Below, piece after piece: positions 1-9,800 of a stretch of DNA of 37,127 nt. The notes under the pieces are model-generated. The model was not told the origin of the DNA, ran no database searches, and saw only the letters and a program-made list of their open reading frames with translations. Source of the stretch: Flavobacteriales bacterium (GTDB taxonomy: Bacteria > Bacteroidota > Bacteroidia > UBA10329). The stretch spans positions 1-37,127 of the forward strand of contig JAIPBJ010000020.1 in the NCBI GenBank assembly GCA_021739625.1. The letters are read 5' to 3'. The first letter of the stretch is position 1; each line of letters begins with the position of its first letter. Made by a program: the position numbers and the translations under genes.

Positions 1-2433
1 GCTCAGGAACTGGACGGTGGTTCGTTCGCTGCCTGTGGTGTTGCCAGCATCAGTGTTTCACAAGAAAGCTTCGACTGCGGACAAGTTGGCGTGAATACGG
101 TGGCACTGATTGTGACGGACGTTATCGGTCAGACGGACACCTGCTTTGCATCTGTGACCGTAATCGACATCACCGCACCTGTATTCGTAAGCTGCCCGAC
201 CGACATCGTCATCATCCCAGACAGCGCGAATTGCACCGCTCAGGCAAACTGGGAAATCCCGACCGCAGAGGACAATTGCGATGTGGTGGTGGTCTCTCCC
301 TATCAGTCAGGTGATACATTCCCAGTGGGAATCACAACGGTCACATATATCGCCACCGACCCATCTGAGAACACGACCACTTGCAGCTTCACCGTGACCG
401 TTCAACCGACCGAACTTGTGGCAGGCATCACCCTGTCGGAAGGGCCTTGCGGTTACACGCTCAGCTGCAACAGTGCCAATGACGGTGAGGCCACAGTGAA
501 TGTCACCGGAGGATGTGCCCCCTACTCCTACCTCTGGAGTAACAGTCAGACCGGTCAAACGGTCACTGGTCTCAGCGCGGGCCCGATCTCGGTCACAGTA
601 ACTGATGCCAATGGCTCTTCGGTGACGGTGAATTCAGTAGTGACCGCACCTGAGCCTCTGACAGTTGCCAACCTCAATCCCAGCGTGTATCAGGGCGGGT
701 TTAACATTGCCTGTTTCGGGGCGGCAAATGGCACTCTCGGTGCGGTCATCGCAGGCGGAGCAGAATGCGAGTCCTACACTTATGTCTGGAGCGGGCCCAA
801 TGGTTTCTCTTCTTCACAGGCGAACATCAATGGCCTTGTTGCAGGCACTTACAACCTCACGGTGACCGATGCCAACGGATGTGGAGTTTCCCAAAGTGTG
901 ACGCTCACCCAACCTGCCGAAGTCACGCTACAACAGCTTCAGGTGACCGATGCGACCTGCAAAGGCCTGGAGAACGGTGAGGCATTCGTCACGGTGACGG
1001 GCGGCACTGCCCCCTACTCCTACTTCTGGCCAGAGACCAACCAGAACACGCAGTTGGCCACAGGTCTCGGTGCGGGCGATAACATCGTCATCGTCACCGA
1101 TGCGAACGGTTGCCAGTATGTGGACACCGCGACAGTGGGCGAGCCCGACCAGATCATCGCGTTCGCATCGGGCAACGCCACTATCTGCCCCGGCTCCTCT
1201 ACGGTCATCAGTGCAACCGCTACCGGTGGCAACGGCAACTATACCTTCACTTGGAACCAAGGGCTGGGAACAGGTGCTTCGCAAACGGTAGGGCCGACCC
1301 AGACAACGGTATATACGGTTCAGGTGATGGACGACACGGGATGCGAGGGCCTTCCTGCATCTGTCACGGTGACCATTGCACCATCGCCTGTGCCATCATT
1401 CACCTACACAATCGATGAACCTTGCACGATGCCGGTCACTGTTCAGCTCACCAATACAACTGTGGGGGCCACTTCCTTTGAATGGCTGATAGGTGGCAAC
1501 ACGATCACCGATGAGAATCCGACCGTGACACTCGACCAGCCCGGCAATTATGCGGTGACACTTATTGCCACCAACGGTCAAGGCTGCTCCGGTTCAACAA
1601 CTCAACAGATCGTGGTGAATCCGCTGCCCAATGCCAATTTCGGTTTGGAGAACGCAGAAGGCTGCTACCCGCTCACAGTGACCTTCGGCAACCAGAGCAC
1701 CAACGGGTTCAACTATTTCTGGGACTTCGGCAATGGCAATACCAGCACCTCACCGAACCCTGTGCAGACCTATCTCAACCCGGGCAGTTTCTCGGTGTCG
1801 CTCGTGGTGACCAACCAAAGTGGTTGCAGCGACACCTTGACCAGCAGCTCGGCTGTCAATGTCTTCCCACCGCCAGTGGCCGACTTCACCGTGTTCCCAC
1901 CAATGAATCCGGAGAATGGCGGGCTGTATGAGTTCCAGAACAACTGCATCCTGGCCGAAACCTACAACTGGAACTTCGGTGATGGAACAGAGACAGACCA
2001 GTTCTCTCCGTCACACGATTACACCGAGTATGGCGGCTATTATGTCACCCTGACCGCAGTGAACGCTCATGGATGTGCCGACACGGCCATACATTACATC
2101 AGTGTCGAACTGAATGTGGGGCTGTTCGTACCGAATGCGCTGGTCATCGGAGAGTCTGGCCTTGGCGCAGTGTTCCAACCTGTTGGCCGTGGCATTGCAA
2201 CCATTGCTGCCCGGGTCTTCGACAAATGGGGCAACCTGCTCTGGGAGTCCTCAGAAGTGGTCAACGGTACCCCGGCAGGAAACTGGGACGGCATGTACCG
2301 CGGTCAGTATGTGCCGCAGGGATCCTACGTTTGGAATGTGGAGGCCACGTTCATCAACGGACAGGATTGGCAGGGAGCCGAAGGAACAGATGGCATCTTC
2401 CGGACCACAGGCACCGTGACCGTCATCTACTGA
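1..2433 (+). CDS. Gliding-motility-type T9SS surface protein with HYR, SprB-like and PKD repeats (5' partial)
   Basis: The frame is open from base 1, so the gene begins upstream of the window and the GTG at 91 is not its start. Reading along the protein there is a HYR-type domain (ITAPVFVSCPTDI, then FPVGITTVTYIATD). Next come several SprB-like repeats of about 80-90 residues (GYTLSCNSANDGEATV..., ending VTVTDANG), an Ig-like segment (ICPGSSTVISATATGG) and PKD folds marked by YFWDFGNGNTS and YNWNFGDGTE. The C-terminus (VFDKWGNLLWESSEV, NWDGMYRG, PQGSYVW) matches the gliding-motility-associated (type B) sorting domain, which directs export by T9SS and attachment to the cell surface. Such proteins usually act as adhesins or gliding-related filaments; that role is inferred. 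The gene ends just before a strong terminator and converges on the next gene. Confidence 0.9.
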   Translation, partial: AQELDGGSFAACGVASISVSQESFDCGQVGVNTVALIVTDVIGQTDTCFASVTVIDITAPVFVSCPTDIVIIPDSANCTAQANWEIPTAEDNCDVVVVSPYQSGDTFPVGITTVTYIATDPSENTTTCSFTVTVQPTELVAGITLSEGPCGYTLSCNSANDGEATVNVTGGCAPYSYLWSNSQTGQTVTGLSAGPISVTVTDANGSSVTVNSVVTAPEPLTVANLNPSVYQGGFNIACFGAANGTLGAVIAGGAECESYTYVWSGPNGFSSSQANINGLVAGTYNLTVTDANGCGVSQSVTLTQPAEVTLQQLQVTDATCKGLENGEAFVTVTGGTAPYSYFWPETNQNTQLATGLGAGDNIVIVTDANGCQYVDTATVGEPDQIIAFASGNATICPGSSTVISATATGGNGNYTFTWNQGLGTGASQTVGPTQTTVYTVQVMDDTGCEGLPASVTVTIAPSPVPSFTYTIDEPCTMPVTVQLTNTTVGATSFEWLIGGNTITDENPTVTLDQPGNYAVTLIATNGQGCSGSTTQQIVVNPLPNANFGLENAEGCYPLTVTFGNQSTNGFNYFWDFGNGNTSTSPNPVQTYLNPGSFSVSLVVTNQSGCSDTLTSSSAVNVFPPPVADFTVFPPMNPENGGLYEFQNNCILAETYNWNFGDGTETDQFSPSHDYTEYGGYYVTLTAVNAHGCADTAIHYISVELNVGLFVPNALVIGESGLGAVFQPVGRGIATIAARVFDKWGNLLWESSEVVNGTPAGNWDGMYRGQYVPQGSYVWNVEATFINGQDWQGAEGTDGIFRTTGTVTVIY

Positions 2434-2450
2434 GCATCACGGGTCAAAAG

Positions 2451-2495
2451 CGGAACGCCCTGCAAGACAATCCTTGCAGGGCGTTTCCGTTTTTT
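2451..2495. terminator. Rho-independent terminator between convergent genes
   Basis: A near-perfect stem pairs CGGAACGCCCTGCAAG with CTTGCAGGGCGTTTCCG around a short loop and is followed by six T residues. It lies 17 bases after the adhesin stop codon. It could also partly serve the minus-strand oxidoreductase, which ends at 2504, although the T run favours the plus strand. Confidence 0.88.
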
Positions 2496-2503
2496 CAATG
2501 CTG

Positions 2504-4105
2504 CTATAGCAATCTGAGATACGCCCGCTTGTCGATGGCCGTGGCCGCCAGTATCCCGCTCGTCATGCCCGATATCACCCCTACTGAAGCCACATCCACT
2601 CCACTCAGATAGAAGTTCCTGATGGGGGTGCGCACGCGCAACTCTCCGCAGATGAAACGCTCGGGGGTTGATGCCAGCCCATAGATGGCACCCTGACTGG
2701 CACGGGCGTAATGCTGCGCTGTGAGCGGGGTTGAAAGTTCGCTGAACTCCAAGTGCTGCATTATGTCGGGAATGCGAAGGCGCAGTTCGGCCAACATCCG
2801 CTCTTCGATATTCTTCTTCAACGCCTCGTAGTCCGGTTCGCGGTCACCGAATTGCGTGTGCTGCCACTTGGCAAATTCCTTCCAGTCCACGAAGGTCACG
2901 CACTCACCGGTGTGCATCATATCCGGTCCGGAATCATGGTTCGGGTCTTTGAGTGATGGGAAGGAAACGTAGAGCAGATGCGGCCTTTCGTCAGGATTGC
3001 CCATGTCCCACAGCTGCGTGTCGTTGTTCTCAATGGTATAGAGCCATTGGTTGCCCGACCTTGCCCCTGCCGCCCTGATGTCGCCTTTGAAAGCGAGGTT
3101 GAGACACAGATAGGGCGGTGAGTCATCGATGGCGCGGATCTTCTTGGCCCAGTCGGACTGACGATACGATTCGGGTATCAGACGGTTCACCGTGGTCCTG
3201 GCACCGGCAGCGGATACCACATACTTTGAGCGGAACTCACGCCCATCCTTCATGCTCACCCCCACGGCCTTGCCATCCTCAACGATGACCTCATTGACGC
3301 TTGCCTTGGTCAGCACCTTTCCACCATTGTTCAGCACATTGGACAGCATTGACTCAGCGAAAACCTTGGCCCCGTCCTGCGGATAGCGCGCACCGTTCCA
3401 AAAATGCGTGTGTGTCAGTGCATGGACCCCGAAACTCGATTCCTTCGGCACGCTTCCATAATAGCCCCAATGTGCGGTGAGCGCCAGTTTCAGGTTCTTA
3501 CTGAAGTTGAAGGACGCGACAACCTCTTCGGTGGTCATGGCCCAGTAGTTCGGGAAAATCCCATACCACACTTTGGCAAGTGCCTTTTCGAGCCAGAGCG
3601 GCAGGGTCTGGAAAAGGAAGAACGACTTGCTCACCATATCGGCCTTACGGACCATCTTCACATAGCGGTCAATCTTCTCCGTCTCATCCGGGAACTGTGC
3701 TTTCAGACTGTCAATGAGCTTCTGAGACCCTTCAGGCATGTGAAAGGTGTATCCGTGTGGGAAATAGAAACTGTCGAACGGGTCGCCAAGCGAGTTCATG
3801 GTCACCTCGTTGTTGGTGAGCCACATCAGCATCTTGTACGGAATCTCGCCCTCGGTCATCTCGCCCATCACATGCACGCCCACGTCCCACACGTGGCCTT
3901 TGCGCCCGAACATGTGTGTGAATCCGCCCGGAACATAATGCTGCTCCAAAAGCAGGACCTTTTTCCCCAGCTTGGAAAGCGCGGCCGAGCAGCTCATGCC
4001 GCCCATGCCGCTGCCTATCACGATCACATCCCAGTTCTCATCGATGATCTTCGGGCTGTAGTGCTCGTAAACGCGCTTGCCGTTGCGCATTGGGATAGCT
4101 GACAT
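2504..4105 (-). CDS. FAD-dependent oxidoreductase, RetSat/phytoene-desaturase (CrtI) family
   Basis: This 533-residue protein has an N-terminal dinucleotide-binding Rossmann motif (DVIVIGSGMGGMSCSAAL, about residues 25-42), then LLLEQHYVPGGFTHMF. The GxGxxG plus PGG arrangement is typical of the CrtI/retinol-saturase flavoprotein family. The tail (FYLSGVDVASVGVISGMTSG) matches the second FAD-binding segment of these enzymes. Family members saturate, desaturate or isomerise polyene or lipid substrates. The substrate here cannot be read from sequence and no carotenoid genes lie nearby. The ATG at 4105 is the natural start because the Rossmann fold begins about 25 residues in. It is transcribed alone and toward the adhesin. 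Confidence 0.85.
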   Translation of the reverse strand: MSAIPMRNGKRVYEHYSPKIIDENWDVIVIGSGMGGMSCSAALSKLGKKVLLLEQHYVPGGFTHMFGRKGHVWDVGVHVMGEMTEGEIPYKMLMWLTNNEVTMNSLGDPFDSFYFPHGYTFHMPEGSQKLIDSLKAQFPDETEKIDRYVKMVRKADMVSKSFFLFQTLPLWLEKALAKVWYGIFPNYWAMTTEEVVASFNFSKNLKLALTAHWGYYGSVPKESSFGVHALTHTHFWNGARYPQDGAKVFAESMLSNVLNNGGKVLTKASVNEVIVEDGKAVGVSMKDGREFRSKYVVSAAGARTTVNRLIPESYRQSDWAKKIRAIDDSPPYLCLNLAFKGDIRAAGARSGNQWLYTIENNDTQLWDMGNPDERPHLLYVSFPSLKDPNHDSGPDMMHTGECVTFVDWKEFAKWQHTQFGDREPDYEALKKNIEERMLAELRLRIPDIMQHLEFSELSTPLTAQHYARASQGAIYGLASTPERFICGELRVRTPIRNFYLSGVDVASVGVISGMTSGILAATAIDKRAYLRLL

Positions 4106-4250
4106 GGGCTGACTTCAGTAGGTTTTTAACGGGCCGTAATGTTAACGAAAGATGATGCGCGTATGCTGTCCCGAACCGACCGCTTGGTGCATCTGGCAGT
4201 CTCAGTGCAGGACATGGCCAAAAAGTCCATGGACAGAGAATTCGGGACAT

Positions 4251-4291
4251 AAAAAAGCCCCCTGCAAGAAATGGGTTCCGGCAGGAGGCTT
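4251..4291 (-). terminator. Rho-independent terminator of the ice-binding protein gene
   Basis: Read on the minus strand, AGCCTCCTGC pairs with GCAGGGGGCT (one G-T wobble) across a loop of about 15 bases and is followed by six T residues. It lies just after the stop codon at 4309. The remaining bases between here and 4105 show nothing else recognisable. Confidence 0.8.
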
Positions 4292-4308
4292 CATAAGGAA
4301 TTGCCTGC

Positions 4309-5928
4309 TCACCGGATCGAGACCATCCTTCCAGTAAGCACAGCGTCACCACTGCTCAGTTGGTAGAAATAGATGCCGGCAGGAAGCCCGCTCATGTCCA
4401 GTGATGTCGATGTCCGGGTGATGTTGCGACTGAGCATCTCAGCACCGACCGCATTGAACACCTTCATCAGATAAGGATTCGAGCCGGTTGCATCCGGCAC
4501 CGTAAACATGACTGAAGCTGTGAATGGATTGGGATGAACAGACACTTGCAATACTGCGTCAGCTTCAGTCGCCAGCCCCACGGTGGCGCTACAATTATCA
4601 GGAATCATGTCGGCCATGCCCTCAAAGGCATTCGTTCCCACAGCACCTACACCTGTCAAGACCCTGCCATGCACCGCAGTTCCAGTGGACATGCCCACCG
4701 CCCCCTGACTCACGATGGTGCCACTGAAGTCCGAGTAGTCGGCCATGTCGATCGCCCCGTTCACCATCCAATAGACGTTCTCCGCCTGAGCACCATTGGT
4801 GAGCTTCACCTTTGAAAGCGCAGATGATGCGAAAGCACCGTACACCTTGATGATGAACACCGCGTCTGTCCTGCCCTGCGCATTGAGGTAGAGCGTATCG
4901 GTGAAGGTGGTGCCCCCGTTCAGGATATACGTGTGCGGTGTCAACTCAAGCCCAAGGCCGAACTGCGCAGGATAGAGCAGCGCAATGTCGGGTGCAAGCC
5001 CATTGAGGTAGTTGTAGGCCACCAGCAGGTCGGCAGCGGCCTCGGCAGTGGTGCTGTTGGGAATGGGGTGCAGGGTTCCGGTGACCAACAGCGGGTCGAA
5101 TCCCGTGGTAAGGCCCACATTCGCCCCCACATCGCCCATCACGTGCGTCACTCCAGTGTTGTCCACAGGGCCGTCAGACGAGAAGATGCCGAAGCAGCCC
5201 GCCTTTCCCAGCGTTGGGGCATCAGGCCCCAGCAGCACAGGGCTTCCGCAGCCTATCGGCATGCGGCCTACGATTCCGCTCACCGTCACCGCACCTGCCG
5301 TGGAAAGCGCCCGGCCCTCCAATGTGTCTCCGGTGCTCATCACGATGGCGGCATTGTTGGCAATCACAGTTCCGCGCATCGTGGTGCCAGCGGCCATGCT
5401 CACCAGCCCTTCCGTCACCCATAACACATTGCACGCCTTCGCACCATTGATCAGCGTGACCCGCGACAGCGCGTTGGTCGAGAACGCCCCGTTTATCAGG
5501 AATATGAACACTGCATTCGGATCGTTCTGCCCGTTCAGGATCAGTTCGAGGTTCAGTGTTGCGGCCTCGTCTATTTCAAATACGCCCGGGGCAAGTTCCT
5601 GCCCATTGCCCAGCAGAGGCGCGGGAAAGTCGGTGGGAACCGTGCTGCTCAGGTCGTTGTAGGCGCTCAGCAGGTCGGCAGCGCACTGGGCACTCACGGA
5701 ACCGCCATCGTGCATCGTGCCGTTCACATTGCCGAAGCCTGTGCTCGACCCACCGTTGGTGCCCACATTGCCCGTAAGCTGCGTGATACCTGTGTTGGTC
5801 ACCGCCCCGGCCGAGGAGAAGAGTACGAAATCGGCCGCCACTCCCAAGTTGGGCGTCTGTGCGGTCATCAGATTGGGAATAATGGACAGCGAAATAGCTG
5901 CAACAGCAATGCGTAGTGTGTGTTTCAT
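4309..5928 (-). CDS. Secreted tandem ice-binding protein (two DUF3494 domains) with T9SS sorting domain
   Basis: The 539-residue protein begins with a signal peptide (about 1-23, ending MTAQ). Two DUF3494 ice-binding-like domains follow. The first covers about residues 27-222 (AADFVLFSSAGAVTNTGITQ, LTGNVGTNGG). The second covers about 238-440 (FGIFSSDGPVDNTGVTHVMG, DVGANVG). Each repeats the family hallmarks of a beta-solenoid: GVFEID/HTYILNG, AVFIFLINGAFS / AVFIIKVYGAFA and the LEGRALSTAGAVT / VHGRVLTGVGAVG tail. A type A sorting domain ends the protein (VHPNPFTASVMF, GLPAGIYFYQLSSG), predicting T9SS export. Related single-domain proteins bind ice and inhibit recrystallisation or help cells adhere to ice. 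DUF3494 proteins of non-cold bacteria may have other roles, so ice binding is an inference from the family. It is a single-gene unit with its own terminator. Confidence 0.88.
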   Translation of the reverse strand: MKHTLRIAVAAISLSIIPNLMTAQTPNLGVAADFVLFSSAGAVTNTGITQLTGNVGTNGGSSTGFGNVNGTMHDGGSVSAQCAADLLSAYNDLSSTVPTDFPAPLLGNGQELAPGVFEIDEAATLNLELILNGQNDPNAVFIFLINGAFSTNALSRVTLINGAKACNVLWVTEGLVSMAAGTTMRGTVIANNAAIVMSTGDTLEGRALSTAGAVTVSGIVGRMPIGCGSPVLLGPDAPTLGKAGCFGIFSSDGPVDNTGVTHVMGDVGANVGLTTGFDPLLVTGTLHPIPNSTTAEAAADLLVAYNYLNGLAPDIALLYPAQFGLGLELTPHTYILNGGTTFTDTLYLNAQGRTDAVFIIKVYGAFASSALSKVKLTNGAQAENVYWMVNGAIDMADYSDFSGTIVSQGAVGMSTGTAVHGRVLTGVGAVGTNAFEGMADMIPDNCSATVGLATEADAVLQVSVHPNPFTASVMFTVPDATGSNPYLMKVFNAVGAEMLSRNITRTSTSLDMSGLPAGIYFYQLSSGDAVLTGRMVSIR

Positions 5929-6188
5929 GTTGTGGGTTTAGGGTAGATCAAAGGTGATTCTGCCCCGCCCCCTTATCGTTACACAATTCTCTGCCGCGAT
6001 TTCATGATTCGCACATCCGCTTGGCGCGGATTGCCTATCGCATCGCCATCGGATGTAATCGTATCAGAATGATGAGATGCTGTGGGGAGGCTGATCGGGG
6101 AGGGCCGCAAGGTTCTCCCCTTTCTTCTTTCGGGAAGGGGAAATGGGGAAATGGAGAATGGGCGGGGCGATGGGATACGGTGATGGGG
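5929..6188. other. Intergenic stretch upstream of the ice-binding gene
   Basis: This is the first part of a 935-base gene-free interval (5929-6863). It must hold the minus-strand promoter of the ice-binding gene, but no clean TAnnTTTG box is visible. The G-rich stretch 6105-6185 is low-complexity and codes for nothing I recognise. The rest of the interval is covered by the composite repeat, REP core and terminator entries that follow. Confidence 0.5.
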
Positions 6189-6247
6189 GATTGCGGAATA
6201 TCTAATGATGAATGTCGATCTGAGATTCAAGGGGGGTTGAAGAGGGA

Positions 6248-6290
6248 TTACTGCGAAAAGCAGTGAGCTCACCGCCTTTGGCGGATCGGT
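6248..6290 (+). repeat. REP-like core, isolated copy
   Basis: TTACTGCG, AAAA, then GCAGTGAGCTC, followed by GGCGGATCGGTT, corresponds to the core of the larger REP elements at 22.5, 24.7 and 30.4 kb (TTACTGCG, TGCC, GCAGTGAGCTC, GGTCGGTT). CTGC and GCAG form a small hairpin. Confidence 0.65.
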
Positions 6291-6371
6291 TTGCAATAGA
6301 CAATGTGCAATTTTCAATCTGCAATCGGGAAGGGGAAAGGGGAAACGGAGGAAGGGAAGTGCAGGGCAATC

Positions 6372-6731
6372 GGGGAGATAGATTTTACACGGATGGAGAT
6401 AGTTTTTACTGAGGGGGAGATAGATCTGACAGATGCCGAAATTGTTTTTACACAGGGGGAGATAGATCTGACACGGTCCGAGATGGTTGTTACATGGGGG
6501 AAGATGGATCTGACACGGGCCGAGATGGTCTTTACACAGGGGAAGATGGATCTGACATGGGCAGAGATGGTTATTACACAGAGGAGGATTGATCTGACAC
6601 GGGCCGAGATGGTTGCAACACGGGGGGAGATGGATCTGACACGGGCCGAGATGGTTTTTACACAGGGGGAGATAGGCCTAAACATGGGCAGTGATAGTCT
6701 TTACACGGGGGGAGATGTATTCAACACAGGC
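6372..6731. repeat. Tandem array of about 17 degenerate 21-bp units
   Basis: The consensus unit is roughly NNNGAGATRGATCTGACACGG, and alternate units differ, giving a 42-bp super-period (for example GGGAAGATGGATCTGACACG, then GCCGAGATGGTCTTTACACA). Because 21 is a multiple of three, both strands stay open. The plus frame (ATG at 6303, stop at 6765-6767) would encode a 14-residue repeat of the type GEIDLTRAEMVFTQ. Substitutions hit all codon positions, and the second copy of the element encodes a different peptide. I therefore regard it as a DNA repeat rather than a gene, although the terminator at 6775 leaves transcription possible. Confidence 0.8.
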
Positions 6732-6774
6732 CAATGGTGGGTTTCGGGAAGAGAAGGGTATGGCTGACCCCACC

Positions 6775-6811
6775 CCGACCCATCCGGCTTAGGCGGACGG
6801 TCGGTTTTTTT
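6775..6811 (+). terminator. Rho-independent terminator after the 21-bp array
   Basis: CCGACC pairs with GGTCGG, with an inner CCG/CGG extension around GCTTAGG, and is followed by seven T residues. No protein gene on the plus strand precedes it, only the 21-bp array. This suggests that the array is transcribed or that the element carries its own terminator. Confidence 0.7.
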
Positions 6812-6863
6812 GTTGCACGCAGAGGTGCATGGGCACAGAGCAACCGGAATCCTATATCTCAAC

Positions 6864-9800
6864 TTATTGCACCACCACCTTCCTGTTCCAGATAGTATCG
6901 GAGGTGATGATGGTGAGCACGTAGGTGCCAGCAGAAACTGCGGTGGGCAGCTCGATCACCGAACCATTCATCTGTAGGTCCAGAAGGCGTTTTCCGCCCA
7001 CATCGGTGAGCAGTGCGCGGCCCTGCACAGGGATTCCGAGGTTCAGGCTGCCGCCCTTGCCAACCGGGTTGGGCCACAGCGACAACTGTGGGGTTTCGGT
7101 GATGGCAGAAGCTCCGACAGGCGAGCTGAGGTTGATGTTGTCCACATAGATGTTGTTGCCCCAACGCCCGCGGTTGCGGAACGCGACAAGCACGGAGGCC
7201 TGCCCGCTGTACGCACTCAGGTCGATGGACTCGTTGCGCCATTGGCCCGCAGCGGGGGTGAAATAGTTCTGACTGCTCGGTGCGGTGGCAAGCACATCGC
7301 CCCCTTTCAAATATACCGAAGTGAGGTTGGCCCCACAGTCGGTGCTTACAAGCACTTCCAGCGAGTCGCTATACTGCCCACCATATCGGGAATAGGCCAC
7401 ATCGAAGGTGAGCACTGGCGTTGGATTGCCCCCGTTGTCCAAGAGGAACCGCAGTTCGTCCCACGTGCCCTGCGAGTCGATGTCGTAATTGCGGAACAAT
7501 GCACTCTGCGTAGAGTTGCCAAAACCGCCACAGTCATCTGTCTGCTCCCAGCTTCCGCCATTGTCGGCATTGACAGTCCACCAGCCGAAGGGCATGAAAG
7601 TGCTCTGAAAATCCTCGCTCACCTCTGTGGGGATCGGCACTTCGGCCACTTGGACGGTGATCTGATCGGTGTCCTGCATGCCATTGGCATCGGTAACGGT
7701 GAGGGTGGCGGTGTAGGTGCCGGAGGCGGTATAGATCACTTCCGGGTTGCGCAGCGAGGAGCTTGAGGGCGAACCGCCAGCGAAGGTCCATTCCCATGTG
7801 GCGTTCTGATGGTTGAGGAACGAATAGCAGTCGAAATAGAAGGCCTCGTTGTCGCATGCGCGATCGAGGCGGAGCTTGTCCACCGTGATGCGCGCAATGG
7901 GGCCGTTGGGCTGTTCATAGAGCTGATTCTCCCAAATGCCCTTGCCGTAGGATGCGATGCGGATCTTACCATCGCGATAGAACGGCCGGGCAATGTTAGT
8001 GTTGATATAGGCGGGCAGTCCGGCATTGGTCACCTGCCAGTTGCCCATGCCCATGTTGCGGTAATAAACGCTGCGATCGGTGCAGTAATATACGCCACCG
8101 TTGGTTCCGGTGATGTGCAGTATGCTGTGCGCCTCCTCCCCATTGAGCACCGAAGTTGTGATGTTGGTCCAACTCTGCCCTCCGTTGCTGGAGTGGAAGA
8201 TCTTGTTGCCATTGCTGCCGCCCGGATAGGCGATCCATATGTTCTGATGGTCAACGGGGTCGAGGGTGAGTAGGATCCTGCGGCTGTTGCCCGAGGGGAT
8301 GGTGAGTGCGGTCCAGCTCTGCCCACCGTTCGTTGTTTTCCAAAAGGTGCCCACGTTGCCCGATGAGGGCTGTTGGTTGCAGTACATCACCTGCGGGTCG
8401 TTGGACGATACCTCGATGTACTTGATCTGGTCGGCCGTGTTGGAGCCGAAGGTGTACACCAGATTGAATGTTGCCCCACCATCGGTGGTCTTCCACATCT
8501 TGTTCTCGTTGCCGATGAAGGCGATGTTGTAGCAGTTGGGATGGAACTCCATCTCGCTCGACTCGGCACCCCAGTAGCTTTCGTTGGGGCTCATGCCGAA
8601 AGGCGCATTGGTGATCGTTCCTGTGATGGTGGTGGGAATGCGCTTGCCACCGATGTCCGAGAAATACGTGTTGCGTGCATCGCCCGGATTCACATAGCCC
8701 GTGGGAGCCTCTCCACCGCCCAGTTCCAAGTGATTGCCCAGCCCGTAGTTCTCGTGATAGACGTTGTTCCCGTTGTGATACATGCCGCCCACCAGCACAT
8801 CATCGTTCCATCCGCTGCCGAAACCCCAGTAGTCGGCCGAGCTGACCCCGTACATGCGGAACTCCGGCTGGGTGGTGAAGAAATCGGTGCTGCGGTAGTG
8901 CCCGCCATCCGTGCTGATCCAGTACTCAGTGTCAAAGGCCCGAAAGTCCTGATTGTCCACGTGCATGTCGAGCGGCCCGCCCACATAGCCCGCAACGGAG
9001 GCGAAAGTGGCCCCACCATCGGTGCTGCGATACAGGTTGAGTCCGCCCACAAGGATGTTGTCGGCATCGATGTTCGAGGCCATGATGGCGCAGTTGTAAT
9101 ACCCTTGGTGATAGTCCCAGCCCACCCATCCGATGGCGAGGTTGGCGTGGTTGGCGGTGTAGGGGCCACCCGTTGGGGCATTCGGCAGGTTCCAGGTGGA
9201 GCCGCCATCGTTGCTGCGATAAATTCCGATAAAACCGTAATCATCGGCCTTCGCCTCTCCGATCAGATAGGCATACACGCGCTGCGGATCGGCAGGGGTC
9301 ACGGCCAAGCGGCCACCGCCATCGTTGCGGTCGGGGTCGGTGCTGTTGTACCATCCAGTGCTCTGCACCGTCCAATTGGCCCCGAAATCGGTGCTGCGTA
9401 AAAACTCGCACCTGATTGCCGTGGGGTTGTTCTTCAGCAGATACATGGTGCCAGGCGTTCCGGGCTTGCACTTCACATCATAGCTCCTCTGCACGAAAAG
9501 CTGGGAGAAATTGGCCCCGCCATCGGTGCTGCGATACAGGCCGTTGTCAGAGGCCACCAGCACGATCTGGGTGTTCCCGGGGTTGATGAGCACCTCATTC
9601 ACACTAACGTTGCTGAGGACCATAGTCCAGTTCTGCCCGCCATCGGTGCTGCGATAAAGACTGTTGGCCCCTGCGAACACGATGTTGCTGTTGGTAGGGT
9701 GCACCTCCACGGCCATGATACCGCCTCCGAAATTCATCTCATACGACACATTGTGCCACGAGGCCCCACCATCGTTGCTGCGATACACCTCGCCCGTCTC

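Larger units (their letters stand above)
6189..6796. repeat. Composite intergenic repeat element, copy 1
   Basis: This shares its order of modules with 22141-22521. It opens with GATTGCGGAATATCTAATGA (copy 2: GATTGCAGAATATCGAATAA), passes through a G-rich GGGGTTGA/GGGGTTGG stretch and then reaches TTTGCAATAGACAATGTGCA (copy 2: TTTGCAATAGACGATTTGCA). Next comes an array of 21-bp units, then GTGGGTTTC and GACCCATCCGGCTTAGGCGG (copy 2: GACCCATCCGCCTGAGGCGG). The two copies differ in the middle module: here a REP core (6248-6290), there AT-rich ACGATTAGCGATTAACG-type repeats. They also differ in the number of 21-bp units. The modular likeness is visible directly; mobility is inferred. Confidence 0.75.

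Noticed and set aside
91-93. GTG at 91 as the start of the first gene
   Set aside because: The same frame is open and repeat-like back to base 1, so the gene begins upstream of the window.
6372-6731. CRISPR-like array
   Set aside because: The 21-bp units are contiguous and degenerate, with no unique spacers between conserved repeats and no cas genes nearby.
6303-6767. A 154-residue repeat protein gene
   Set aside because: Openness follows from a repeat length divisible by three and holds on the opposite strand as well. The related array at 22387 encodes a different peptide, so coding is not supported.
8373-9401. Plus-strand frame of about 340 codons inside the BNR gene
   Set aside because: It is antisense to clear Asp-box repeats, so it is a shadow.
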